From Proteles cristata cristata (taxonomy: Eukaryota > Chordata > Mammalia > Carnivora > Hyaenidae), in the NCBI GenBank assembly GCA_017311185.1, contig JAESUZ010002711.1, positions 248,001 to 312,000 on the forward strand: 64,000 bases of DNA. Reading direction: 5' to 3'. The notes beneath the pieces are model-generated. The model was given only the letters and a program-made list of their open reading frames with translations. It was not told the origin of the DNA and ran no database searches. The translations under genes were made by a program, and so were the position numbers. Shown one piece after another: positions 11,326 to 21,835 of the stretch (its first letter is position 1; each line of letters begins with the position of its first letter).

Positions 11326-11636
11326 TACTGTGAGTAAATGACACACTGGGTTTGAATACAGTTCTTCTGCCCAACTAATGAGTTTTATTTGCTTACATTT
11401 CTGTGTGTAATAAAGAGAAGCTGCTGTCTGACACGACGCATTTTCCCTTTAACAATGTCTAATGCTTTTCATGAAAGTGCAGACCACTGTGGAGTCGTCT
11501 TTAGCCAGTATCATCAGCGTTTTACGTAAAATGAATTTGTGATAACGGAAAGCTTAGATCCTTTTTTGGTGTGAAACCCATTTATTTTTGTTGCAGAGTT
11601 TCTAAAATTCACTTAAGCAGCGTGTACATAACAATG

Positions 11637-12125
11637 TATAGACAGTTCTCAACTTAATAATGGTTTGACTTAAAATTTTTCAACTTTACAAGTGTGTGAA
11701 AACCATATGCATTCAGTAGAAATCATAAAAGACCTTTTTGAAATTTTGAATTTTGATTTTTTTCCCTCCGGGCTAGTGATAGATGGTACAGTGCTCTCTC
11801 CCTGTCAGCCACTCGATCACAGGGGTCAATAACCGGTAACTTAAAACCCTCCTATGTCCTTACAGCCATTCTCTTGTTCACTTTAAATACAGCATTCGCT
11901 AAATTACATGAGGTACTCAGCATTTAATTATAAAATAGACTTTGTGTTAGATGAATTTGCCTGACTGTAGGCTCATGTATGTTTTGAACACATTTAAGGT
12001 AGGCTAGGCTAAGCTAGGGTGTTTGATAGATTAAGTGTATTCAGTGCATTTTGGACTTCCGGTATTTTCCTCTTACAGTGGATTCATCAGGATGTAACCC
12101 CATCATAAATTGAGGAAGATCTGTA
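11637..12125. mobile_element. Old non-autonomous DNA transposon with terminal inverted repeats
   Basis: The ends are imperfect inverted repeats: the left end 'acagttctcaacttaataatgg' region mirrors the right end '...ccatcataaattgaggaagatctgta' region. Internal words such as 'ggtaggctaggctaagcta' and 'attacatgaggtactcagca' recall a mammal-wide MER DNA element of the Tigger/Charlie kind. I cannot name the subfamily with confidence. Confidence 0.6.
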
Positions 12126-12607
12126 TTAGTTTGCTTATTAATAACTTACTCTCTTCCCCACTACTGCTTCCTGTGCCCTCCAGAACTTTGGACTGTATAG
12201 AGCTGTTTCCTTCTATGAGAATCATGTATTGATCCTGGATTAAAGTTCTTAAATTCTCTTAGTTATTACTTGTTGCTAGCATTGGTGTATTTACTTTGAG
12301 AAATTCTCTACTGTCTTAGTTATGCTTCCTTTTCTCTAAGTAACTGCTTCTAGTCTGCTGCTAGGTTCTAACCAGATAATTATTAAGTGTATTAGGTTGT
12401 GTCAAAGGACTCATGAGCTGGAAGAGCTGCCTTCTGAGTGTAATGGATGAAGACATGGGGTGTGGAATGTCCATTTTGACTGTCGGACTGCTCAGCTAGA
12501 TGCTGAATAATCATAGCAGTAAAAGGTCAAGATAAGATATTTGTGTATTTCATTTTCTTTGTAAAGTGAACATCTAAAAATTTGTTCCATTTGTCATTCA
12601 TTGTCAG

Positions 12608-12835
12608 GATCCCAGAACCTCAAAAACCTCAAATGAAGCCACCCGAAGATATTGTTCGGTCAAATCATTATGATCCCGAGGAGGATGAAGAATATTATCG
12701 AAAGCAGCTCTCCTATTTTGACCGGAGAAGTTTTGAAAACAAGCCTTCTACACACATTCCTACTGGCCATCTCTCAGAGCCTGCCAAGCCTGTTCATTCT
12801 CAGAGCCAACCAAACTTTTCTAGTTATTCTTCAAA
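12608..12835 (+). CDS. TJP1: TJP1 coding exon (end of actin-binding region)
   Basis: The 228-nt exon completes the arginine codon and encodes IPEPQKPQMKPPEDIVRSNH and on to ...QSQPNFSSYSSK. It contains the acidic-aromatic patch 'YDPEEDEEYYRKQLSYFDRR' seen in ZO-1. Acceptor cattgtcag at 12607; donor tcaaa|gtaagt at 12835/12836, leaving two bases (aa) of a lysine codon. That codon becomes aag when joined to the exon at 17778, or aaa when joined to the candidate cassette at 16629. The encoded region is about residues 1325-1401 of human ZO-1. Confidence 0.97.
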
Positions 12836-13335
12836 GTAAGTTATTTCACCTGAGACCTACTTTTAAAAAATAAGAAGCAACATAACCGTTCCATTGCATA
12901 GAGTAATCATGTGAAGTTCAGTGTATTTGGAAGGATTATAGTTACGTTCGTATTTAATACATGATTTCTGTTGGTTCCAGTGGTTTAGCACCATGCAGTC
13001 TTTAGCTCTAGGACGTGTGGTGTGTGTTTGTCCTTAAACTCTGATATCTGATCTACAAAATTTTTGCATTAGGAAAGATGTTAAAATCAAAGGGTTTTGA
13101 GGTGAATCAGAAGTCTGATTTTTAGGTGAATCAGAAGTCTCCCCTCTCTGTGCAGCATACTTAATACTGGTTCTTTTCCTTCTTTTCTGTTCTGCTTTTT
13201 AAATATGAAAATAACATGAAGGAGGTAACATTTGAAGGAAGATAATAGGGTTTTTTTCTTCTTCTTCAAGGTGAGAAAGGGCTTATCTTTTTTTTAATTG
13301 TGGGAGCTTGAGGAGATTTTAAGTATTTCTGGTCA

Positions 13336-13450
13336 AGTTTTACACATGAGGAAGCCAAGGTCCAGTGAGGTGACATGATGGGCAGAGCTAGGACTAAACA
13401 CCCAAGTTTCTTGACTCCCAGTCATCTTTTCCCAGTTCTGTGCTCTTTCC
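13336..13450 (-). repeat. MIR fragment
   Basis: The series 'cacatgaggaagccaagg', 'agtgaggtgacatg', 'ggcagagctaggactaaaca' matches the reverse-strand MIR core in order. Confidence 0.6.
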
Positions 13451-13579
13451 ATTCGTTGGCTTGTCTTTTGGGGGTTTTGTTGATTTGTTTTTCTTTCTTG
13501 TGGTTTTGTTAGGGTACAAACCCAACTGAGAATGAGATAGAAACTCATAAAGGCATAGGTGGGTTCGTACTCAGCAAAA

Positions 13580-13870
13580 CAAACCCCCAAGAATGAGAAA
13601 CAGATGTGGATTTATTATAAGGAATTCATTTACACTGTTGTAGGACCCTGCTGATAAACAAGCTGTGGGTTCACAGGACAGGAAGAGAAGATCCAGAGCT
13701 GTTTGAGAGTCTCTGAGTTCAAGGAAGGCCTAAATTCTTTTTAAAAGTGTCCATCCATATAATCTCCCTTTTATATTAACTGAACTCCACTGATTTAGAG
13801 GCATTACATCTGTAAATCCCCCTCACAGCAGCACCTATGTTTAGTGTTTGAGTGGATGATGGGGACTATA
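13580..13870. repeat. Possible ancient interspersed repeat, family not identified
   Basis: Words such as 'gatttattataaggaattcat', 'cattacatctgtaaatccc' and 'cacagcagcacctatgtttagtgtttga' are ones I associate with an old mammalian interspersed repeat. Open frames here have no TJP1 character. Confidence 0.35.
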
Positions 13871-15206
13871 GTTCGGCTTCCCCAAGATTTTACATCAAAA
13901 AGCCCTCACAAATCACTTTTGTGTCTGAGTTCCAAAGCACCCCGATTTTTACTGAATTAGATGCTTGGGATTGTCTAAACTTAGCTATCATTTGTCATGT
14001 ACTATTGAGTGAAAAATTTTGTGGAACCTCTATTAAAAACCTGATTTTAATTACCACTTTTTTCTTAGACATCACTTGAAGTGAAGATTTAAAAGTCTTT
14101 GTCCACTGTCCTCCCATTTCAGTCTTTGTCTAGAGAAGAAAGCCATTTATGTGAAATGCAAATGCCAACTTCGGACGCTGCATGGGGTTTCTGTTAAATG
14201 CAAACAGTGTCTTACACTAGTGTTGTGAGCCTCCCCCAACACAGTACACGTACTGAGTATGTCTGGAGAGGCTGTCCAGACCTCGGCAGTGAGCCTTAGG
14301 AGCTCACCTTTGGTAAGGTGGAAGGGTGTATCATCTTTACTTAAGTCATTAACACATTCATTCTTGTTAGAAGCAAGTCTAAGGCTATAGTTCAAGGAAA
14401 GAGATTTTATTCATCCTTTTATATACTCAGTAAACAGAATACAGCCCTAAAAGAATACATTAAGTTCTAAAAAGTAAGTCTTTTCAGAGAATCAACTGAC
14501 AAGGCATTTTTGGTTTTGTGGTAATTGAGTTTTCTACAAAGAAGACCTAATAACGTATTTGTGATATAGAATTTTCATACAGGGTCGAGAATGCTCCTAG
14601 TATTTGGTGGGTGGGGACTCAGCAACAAAGGGCACAGTGTATAGGTACATCAGCTGCCCCTCTTTTCATTAACCAGCTCTGGGACAAAGGAGTCTTCGCT
14701 GGTCAGAGGTTTCTCAAGGATAGGCTGGCTTTGACAGAAAACATATAACATCTGTCTTTGTGAATAGACACTGAATTCTTGAGTTTTTCCTGCTGTGAGT
14801 GTTATGGGAGTGGGAAAGTGTGAATTGAGATGTACATTAGTGCATTCCTTTGTGACGGAAAGCGAAAACTCTTTGTAGTTGTGCTGCTTGTCCCCGTGTG
14901 GGTCTTCCAGTGGTAGAGTTTTGGGAAGGAGAATGAGGAGTACGACATGATGGCTAAGACAGAATGTGTCTCTGTGCCTTCCCCTTCTAATGCTGTTGAA
15001 CTTTTGTTCCCAGTTAGTACGGCTTTAACAACTGGAAAATCATTTAAAATATACAGCCTGCTTACAGTATTTCAGAACTATTTACTGTTTTTGGTCACCA
15101 GTAGACTTCTTATAGGCCTTTATTTTCTAAAGTATAACATAGAAATAGCAGAGTTGTCTTTTTCTGGATAATAGGTGCTTATGGTCCACTTAAAAACACA
15201 CCTCTG

Positions 15207-15385
15207 AGGGGACCTGGCTGGCTCAGTTGGTTAAGCATCCAACTCTTGATTTCGCTCAGGCATCATCCCAGGGTCACAGGGTCAGTCCCTGTACTTGGTG
15301 TGGAGCCTGCTTAGGTTTCCCTCTCCCTCTGCCCCTCCCCTGCTCATTCTCCTGTGCCCCCACTCCCCCCCCCTCCAAAAAATAG
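15207..15385 (+). repeat. Older, diverged CAN-SINE
   Basis: The head 'acctggctggctcagttggt' and 'tgtggagcctgcttaggtt' indicate an older SINEC subfamily, followed by a C-rich run and a short A-tail. Approximate flank repeats (cacacctctgag / cacacctcag) bracket it. Confidence 0.8.
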
Positions 15386-16212
15386 AAAACCCCACACCTC
15401 AGAAATGGTGGGAGTTTAGAGAAGGGAGAAGTCTGGTAGCACAGGACAGATGCCCCAGAAAGCAAGTGGCTATTAACTGTCTTACAGTTCCAGAGAGCTG
15501 CATTGGAATCGGGGAGGTTAGGAAATGGTATCTCAGACATTGACCTTTAAAGCAATTGAGGGGTTTCCGGGATCCTACGACAGAGCTAGAAAAGCAGGAT
15601 GCACATGTCCCAGCCCAGAGACTTCTTCAGGGCAACTAGGGATTTTTTTTGTCACTAGAATATCTGTCTCTCAAAAGCCAACTTGATGTGAGACTTCTAG
15701 GTCTCTAAGTGTTAGTGGTTTTCAGCTTTTTAAGAACTTAGCAAAATTGACATTAGATTCCTGTGCTCATGTGGCATTCACTGAGGTTGTGAGATTCAAG
15801 CATAGCAGCTTTGCAAATAGGCTCCACCCACCCAAGGACTTACTTTGGTAATGGGATCAGGTCTTGCCAGGAAAGATTACAGGTTAATCATAGTCATGTT
15901 TCAAAGGCATGTGTATTTCCGCTTGCCCGTTCATCCTCACACTGCTAGGGATCAGCATAGCTGTTGTGTTGCATCGCTTCTTCCTACGTTTGCACTTAGA
16001 GGATTTCTTTTGCCCAACCCTTTTTTTTTTAAGGAGCATTTTATTCTTAATTCTTCAGAGCCTGCTGTTTATTCTTAGTACTGCTTCTTTATTTAGTTCA
16101 TTTCTTTGCTCACCACTAGCAAGTGAAGCCAAAGTGGGCAAAGCTGGAAGAGTAATAAAGCTCAAGCACCTTGCTACTCACTAGCAGCACAGTTAAAATT
16201 TGTGGAGGGCAG

Positions 16213-16327
16213 GGGCACCTGAGCGGCTCAGTAGGTTAAGTGTTCACCTCTTGATTTTGGCTCAGGTCATGATCTCATGCTTGCAGTTCTTGCTCTTCCT
16301 CTCTCTGCCCTTCCTGCATGCACATGT

Positions 16328-16371
<44 letters not shown>

Positions 16372-16385
16372 AAACATTTAAAAAA
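16213..16385 (+). repeat. CAN-SINE with internal (CT)n expansion
   Basis: The head 'ggcacctgagcggctcagta' is followed by a shortened body and an uninterrupted CT tract at about 16330-16367, then a short AAATAAAC tail. The CT tract is the usual SINEC pyrimidine stretch grown into a microsatellite. Confidence 0.88.
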
Positions 16386-16628
16386 TGTATGTGGAAAGTG
16401 GGCAGGCAGTACCTAACTATGTTACTGTATTTTAATTTATTGGTGATTTTCAAGCTTAAGTGAGAGTTAGTGATGTTTTATAGATCAAATGATTCTGAAA
16501 TGGTGGATTTGTATTTTTTGGTTGATATTTTAAAATGACATTTGAGTTCCATTTGCTGCAAATGTACTTAGTTAGATTGACCATTTTCTTTCATTTTTCT
16601 ATCGCGCTTTTGCTTTGCCATCACCTAG

Positions 16629-16679
16629 ATTTCTTGGCTCTTACCCTAGCTATGACTACTTGAAAAAGAACATCAAGTG
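16629..16679 (+). CDS. TJP1: Candidate 51-nt TJP1 cassette exon (unproven)
   Basis: A strong pyrimidine tract (16583-16620) ends in cacctag at 16628. The next 51 nt are open in the needed phase and end at tcaagtg|gtaaga (16679/16680). Joined between the exons at 12608 and 17778 it keeps the frame: the split lysine becomes aa|a and the end gives tg|g (Trp). It would add 17 residues, FLGSYPSYDYLKKNIKW, just after the actin-binding region. The three tyrosines and the basic end resemble the surrounding ZO-1 tail in style only. An open 51-nt frame alone is likely by chance; the paired splice sites and the phase match are what raise it. I do not recognise it as a described ZO-1 insert. Confidence 0.5.
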
Positions 16680-17777
16680 GTAAGACTGGCATTAATGTGA
16701 GGCTGTTACATGAGGTGTCCCTCACTGCACCACTGGGATTATGTGCACTTTTAGATTTTAAAATCGTCTTCAAATGCTTAACCTAAGTGCCTGAAAGCGA
16801 CATAACTGCATAGTTTTAAAGCCAATCACCAGAGTATACTTCCCCAATGAAATTCTCTGTGAAAGTAATTCAAATGACTGTTTCGTTTGTGCACATAAAG
16901 CCAGTGCAGCTTTGGCTCTCTGCAAAGGTTTAGATGGCAGTGTTGTAATTATGGGTCTATTTTAAAGATTCCTTTTGCTTGAATTTTATGTGTTACATTA
17001 TTAACAATTGGCATTCTGAAAAATAAGCATACATGGCACAGTTTGACTTAAAAGAGCCTTATAAAATCAAGCAGTGTCTGCTACTCTAGCAATTGTTAAG
17101 CAATTAAAAATGGATCTAGTAAATTAAAGGCAATTTCAAAGTGAAAGATGTCCAGTGTATTTGGTGTTACAACCACACCCATTTCATTGACATATTGTCT
17201 ATGGCTACTTTGGGGAAGAATTCAAATAATTGTGACAGAGACTGTATGGCTCAAAAAAAACCAACAACATTTACTGTCCAGCCCTTTACAAAAAATTTGC
17301 CAACCTCTGGTCTATAAAACCATTTTTTGTGGTGCTCTGAGTATGCCAGAAAGCAAGGATTTTGTACCTTAAATACCAAATCAAAAGCGAATCTAAAGAA
17401 GATTTGAGCCAATAAATACTTTTCAAAATATATGCAAGGCTTTCTTAAACCTCCCAATCATTACTGCTTTTTTGTAAGCGACACAATTAAATCACAGGTA
17501 TACCCAAAATTTCATCTGCCTTTTGGTTGCTGTCTTCTGGATGTTTTACTAATATTCTTCAAGTATCTGTGCTGTCTTTACATTTCTTGTGCTGATGAAT
17601 GATTGAATTTGTTTGTATATTTTGGTGGAGTTAGTTACCTATTTATACTCATAAGAATAGTGACATTTCCAGTTTTTGTTTTTTTAACTTAGGGATACTT
17701 AGAGGAATGAGAACTTGTTTTTTTGTACATGTAAATCCATGTTCACAAGTTGGCATCGTCTTCATTTTTTTTCACAG

Positions 17778-17953
17778 GGGAAAGTCTCCTGAAGCTGACC
17801 CTGTGGATAGATCATTTGGTGAGAAACGTTATGAGCCGATCCAGGCCACTCCCCCTCCTCCTCCATTGCCCTCCCAGTATGCCCAGCCTGTTCAGCCTGT
17901 TGCCAGCTCCTCTCTCGCCCTCCACACGCATGCCAAGGGGGCACACGGTGAAG
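17778..17953 (+). CDS. TJP1: TJP1 coding exon (polyproline segment)
   Basis: The 176-nt exon completes a lysine codon and encodes GKSPEADPVDRSFGEKRYEP then IQATPPPPPLPSQYAQPVQP and ...HTHAKGAHGEG. The five-proline run followed by LPSQY is a conserved ZO-1 feature and could serve SH3/WW/EVH1-type partners (inference). Acceptor ttttttttcacag at 17777; donor gtgaag|gtagga at 17953/17954, leaving the first base of a glycine codon. From memory the cat sequence is about two residues longer than human here, near 'SSSLALHTH'. Confidence 0.97.
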
Positions 17954-18060
17954 GTAGGAAGCTCGGAAGTTGGCATTACTACTGTAATAGGAATACTTAT
18001 AAAATTGAATTTTTTGCAGTTTGTAAGCAAAAGAGTTTTTCATTTAAAAATACATACTTG

Positions 18061-18292
18061 TGGGGGCGCCTGGGTGGCTTAGTCTGTTAAGCGTCCGACT
18101 TGAGCTCAGGTCATCATCTCGCGGTTCATGTGTTCAACCCCTGCATCGGGCTCTGTGCTGACAGCTTGGAGCCTGGAGCCTGCTTTGGATTCTGTGTCTC
18201 CCTCTCTCTTTGACCCTCCCCTGATCGTGCTGTCTCTCTCTAACTCTCAAAAATAAATAAAAAAAACATTTAAAAACTTAAAATTAAAAAAA
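18061..18292 (+). repeat. Young CAN-SINE with perfect 15-bp TSD
   Basis: Near-intact head 'ggggcgcctgggtggcttag' and a long A-tail. The flanks repeat aaaaatacatacttg at 18046-18060 and 18293-18307. Confidence 0.95.
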
Positions 18293-18306
18293 AAAAATAC
18301 ATACTT

Positions 18307-18394
18307 GGGTGCCTGGTGGCTAAGTCAGTTAAGCATCTGACAATTGGTTTCAGCTCAGGTCATGATCTCACTGTTCATGAGTTTCAATTTTTTT
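18307..18394 (+). repeat. Truncated CAN-SINE abutting the previous one
   Basis: Only the tRNA-like head is present ('gggtgcctggtggctaagtcag' region to 'gttcatgagtttcaa'), ending in a T/A-rich stretch. It is flanked by aatacatacttg at 18296-18307 and 18395-18406, the same word that flanks the SINE just upstream. Confidence 0.85.
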
Positions 18395-19319
18395 AATACA
18401 TACTTGAAACATTTAGGCTGCACACAATGAAACTAAGTGTTTCGTTAAAAATACATCTCCTAAAACAAACAAACAAAAAAAGGTATATCCCCTGTTTTAT
18501 AACTGACCATTGTATCAGAAAAGCCTTTTAGTTTATTAGATTTTAATCTGTTTTAGAACCATGCTCAATTTTTCGAAGTAGTATTTGCTGATAAGTCTGA
18601 ATCTAAGTTTTTGATCAGTCGTTTGTAAAAATTACCGTTATGTTCCATTTATATCCATGGATATAGGAAAGCCATAAAGTCCCTCATAACCTGCATCCCT
18701 TAGCACCTCAGTTACATGCTGTGGTGAAATCCCAGTGGGGTAGCTAACAGCTTCAGGTGATTCATTGTAACAGCTGTACTCCTGTTTTTGCCCGTCTTCT
18801 CTCCTTTACATCTCCTGACCAGGAACTATTTTCCCTTAACCGTGCCACCTCTCTTCCTGGGCCATTGGCATAGCTCCTCTCCCTCATTCCTGCTTGCTGC
18901 GTCTTTCCCTCCCTGTCCCTCTGGCTTCACACATGTGCAGCCACTCCTCCATTGTTCAGAGCACCTGCTTTGTCTTTGTCTTCCCCTAAGTACCCTGAAA
19001 GGGAGACTGTTGCCGTCACCTCCAAATGGCCCTCATTTGGCCCTTTCAAAAAAAAGTTGTATGTTTTCCTCTAAGAATATACCATGATTTATCCATTCTC
19101 TGTTGCCTCTTTGCTACTACAGACATTTTTCTATTATTTATGTAGGAATCAAATTCTAGGCCAAGTCTTCAACCAGCTGAGCTGTAGAGGTGTAGTGGTA
19201 GATTGCTCTTACCTCATGTTTCACATTTTCTTTCCACACTCTCATGTCTGCAGATAAAGTTTTAATTCTTTTCCATCCTTAAATGCCTTTTCTTTTTCTT
19301 GCCTTTTTGTACTGTCAGG

Positions 19320-20430
19320 GACCTCCAGTAAATGTTGAATAAAAGTGATGAAAGCAGACATCTCTGCCTTCCCCATCTTAGGGAGAAAGGATGAAGTGTT
19401 TTCACCCTTACAATGTTAGCCCTATGTTTTTTTGTGGCTTGTTATATGTAGCTACTGTTTATTAGGTTTTAGATATTCCCTTCTGTTCCTTTCTAGTTTG
19501 CTGAAAGCATTAAGTCACATGTTCTTTCTGCACGTATTAAGATGACCATAACATTTTCCTTCTTTAGTGTGTTAATGTAAATTATATTGCTATGGTCACA
19601 AGGAATTTGGGTTTGTTTATTTCTTTTATATATAATGTCCTTGTCTGGTTTTAGCATCATTGTACTTGTTTCATAAAAGAGAGCCTAGGGCATGTCCCCT
19701 TTCTCTTTTTTCTGAAAGATTTTGTATAGTGTTGGTGTTATTTTTTTCTGTTTTTGTTTTTGTTTTTGTTTTTGTTTTTTTTCTTTTGAGAGAGAGACAG
19801 CATGAGCCGGGGAGGGTCAGAGAGAGAGGGAGACACAGAATCCGAAACAGGCTCCGGGCTCCAAGCTAGCTGTCAGCACAGAGCCTGACGAGGGGCTTGA
19901 ACCCACGAACCGCGAGATCATGACCTGAGCCGAAGTCGGACACTTAACCGACTGAGCCACCCAGGCGCCCCATTTTTTTCTGGAATTACTTCCTAGAATT
20001 CAGTTGGTGCTACTTTACTTTGCCACCAGCCATGCATGGAAATTGCTGTTCCATATCTTTGCCAACTCTTGGCATTACTGAACCAAAGTGTTGCCAATCT
20101 AATGGGTGTGAAGTGTTATTTGGGGTTTGTTACGTATTTGCATTTCCCTGGTAATGAGGTTGTCTGTCTTGCAAAGCAACTGAGCATTCTGGCCGTCACT
20201 TCTGTTGTTGCCTCTGTGCACCTTCCCTCATCTTCCTGCTGTTTGCATCTTTCTTATGGGTGCATAGGGGTTCTTTATAGATTTTGGATCCTAATTCTCT
20301 ACAGTTATGCAAATTGTGCTCCCAGTTTGTGGCTTTCCTTTCGAGTTCAGTTAGGTGTGAGTTTTGTAGTGCTGGTTTTGTTTTGTGTTTTGTTTTGTCT
20401 TAATACAGCTGTACTGTCGTCCTTCTGTTT
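19320..20430 (-). repeat. Old L1 (L1M-type) ORF2/3' remnant, antisense to TJP1
   Basis: Reverse-strand L1 words appear in order: 'ctctgccttccccatcttagggagaaagg', 'gccaccagccatgcatgg', 'atctttgccaactcttggcatt', 'tttgcatttccctggtaatgagg', 'ggttctttatagattttggatcctaattc'. It is diverged and has no long open frame. A SINE interrupts it at 19751-19971. Confidence 0.65.
19751..19971 (-). repeat. Young CAN-SINE with (TTTTTG)n tail
   Basis: The reverse-strand head is intact (ccgactgagccacccaggcg). The tail has become a TTTTTG hexamer repeat at 19751-19780. The flanks share atttttttctg at 19740-19750 and 19972-19982. Confidence 0.92.
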
Positions 20431-20753
20431 CTAATTTTATACAGACATTGGAGAGAGGATATTTAGACACCAGGCTCTGGAAGCCTGGAGTCTGATTCCA
20501 TATGGAGTCCAGCATGACCTTGGCTCCACAGCCACAGGGTACACCAAAAAGCACCACATGTGTCCATGCCCCTCCTGGTCCCTCAGTGTCACAGACAGCC
20601 ACCAGAGTTCAAGAGCTGCCCTCTAACTGTGGGGACCCTGACCTGGGCCTTGACTCCAGCACCAAGACAAGTTAAGATGGAAAAGACATCACAGGGGCTA
20701 TTAAAACTTCTTTGAGGCAGTTTTTAAAATGCTTATATATGTTTATTTTTCAG

Positions 20754-21231
20754 GTAATTCAGTGTCATTGGATTTTCAGAATTCTTTAGTGTCTAAACCA
20801 GACCCACCTCCATCTCAGAATAAACCAGCAACTTTCAGACCACCGAACCGAGAAGACACTGTTCAGTCTACTTTCTATCCCCAGAAAAGTTTCCCAGATA
20901 AAGCTCCAGTTAATGGAGCTGAACAGACTCAGAAAACGGTCACTCCAGCATATAATCGATTCACACCAAAACCATACACAAGTTCTGCTCGGCCATTTGA
21001 GCGCAAGTTTGAAAGTCCTAAATTTAACCACAATCTTCTGCCAAGTGAAACTGCACATAAACCTGAATTGTCATCAAAAGTCCCTACTTCTCCAAAAACT
21101 CTTGTGAAAGCGCACAGTGCCACACAGCCTCCTGAGTTTGACAGTGGAGTTGAAACTTTCTCCATCCATGCAGATAAACCCAAGTACCAAATGAATAATG
21201 TCAGCACAGTGCCTAAAGCTGTTCCTGTGAG
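20754..21231 (+). CDS. TJP1: TJP1 coding exon (linker before ZU5)
   Basis: The 478-nt exon completes a glycine codon and encodes NSVSLDFQNSLVSKPDPPPS and on to ...KYQMNNVSTVPKAVPV. It is Pro/Ser/Thr/Lys-rich and disordered, with conserved blocks 'FYPQKSFPDKAPVNG' and 'RFTPKPYTSSARPFERKFES'. This is the linker before ZU5 (about human residues 1459-1617). Acceptor tttttcag at 20753; donor gtgag|gtaaga at 21231/21232, leaving two bases of a serine codon completed by the exon at 22977. Confidence 0.98.
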
Positions 21232-21329
21232 GTAAGATTTTTGCCTTTTTCTTGGTTCTGTGATTTGTCTAATGTGAGTTTGGTGTAGTTTATGTGATTT
21301 CGGACTTTAAAGGAGCATTTTACCTTGAA

Positions 21330-21546
21330 CTTTTTTTTAAACTTTTTTTAATGTTTACTTTTGAGAGAGAGACAGAGTACAATTTGGGAAAGAGCAAAAA
21401 GAGAGGGAGACACAGAATCCAAAGCAGGCTCCAGGCTTTGAGCTGTCAGCATAGACCCTGATGTGTGGCTCATACTTGTGAAGCACGAAATCATGTGACC
21501 TGAGCTGAAGTCAGACTCTTAACCAACTGAGCCATCCAGGCGCCCC
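21330..21546 (-). repeat. CAN-SINE, - orientation
   Basis: T-rich tail on the left, 'gagagggagacacagaatcc' body, and reverse-strand head 'ccaactgagccatccaggcg' on the right. Moderately diverged. No clear duplication found. Confidence 0.88.
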
Positions 21547-21689
21547 TTAACTTAGGCTTTTAAACTGAACAGTGTTGTGCAAAATGTTGTTGCAATGAAT
21601 GCTGTTCTGTAGGAGGTCCTGCAAGAGGTATAAGAGAATTTTAATAAAATATTAAAGCTAATGATCATATATAGTCAATATATATTGTC

Positions 21690-21835
21690 AGTATCCCCAT
21701 TTTACTAAGAACTGAGATTGGGTGACATTTCATTTTGCCCAGTCACACAACAGGGTGAGGGCAGCCCCAATTCAGCTGCCCCTAGTCATCTGACTACGGA
21801 GCCCGTACTCTCAACCACGCATAGCATTCCATAAC
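21690..21835 (-). repeat. MIR fragment
   Basis: The order 'tatccccattttac', 'gcccagtcacacaacaggg' and 'tctgactacggagcccgtactctcaacca' follows the reverse-strand MIR. Confidence 0.65.

Larger units (their letters stand above)
10301..12607. other. TJP1: TJP1 intron, 2.3 kb
   Basis: It contains a MIR split by two nested SINEs (10712-11325) and an old DNA transposon (11637-12125). The segments between them show nothing recognisable. Confidence 0.8.
12836..17777. other. TJP1: TJP1 intron, 4.9 kb
   Basis: The longest intron in the window. It holds a MIR fragment, a possible old repeat (13580-13870), two SINEs and the candidate cassette exon at 16629-16679. From 13,900 to 15,200 and from 16,690 to 17,770 I see no repeat I can name. 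Confidence 0.8.
17954..20753. other. TJP1: TJP1 intron, 2.8 kb
   Basis: It contains two adjacent SINEs sharing a target site (18046-18406), an old antisense L1 block (19320-20430) and a SINE inside that block. The segment 18407-19320 shows no repeat I can name with confidence. Confidence 0.8.

Noticed and set aside
13852..14079. 75-codon frame in a TJP1 intron as a possible extra exon
   Set aside because: It overlaps an ancient repeat at its start and lacks suitable splice sites in the right phase.
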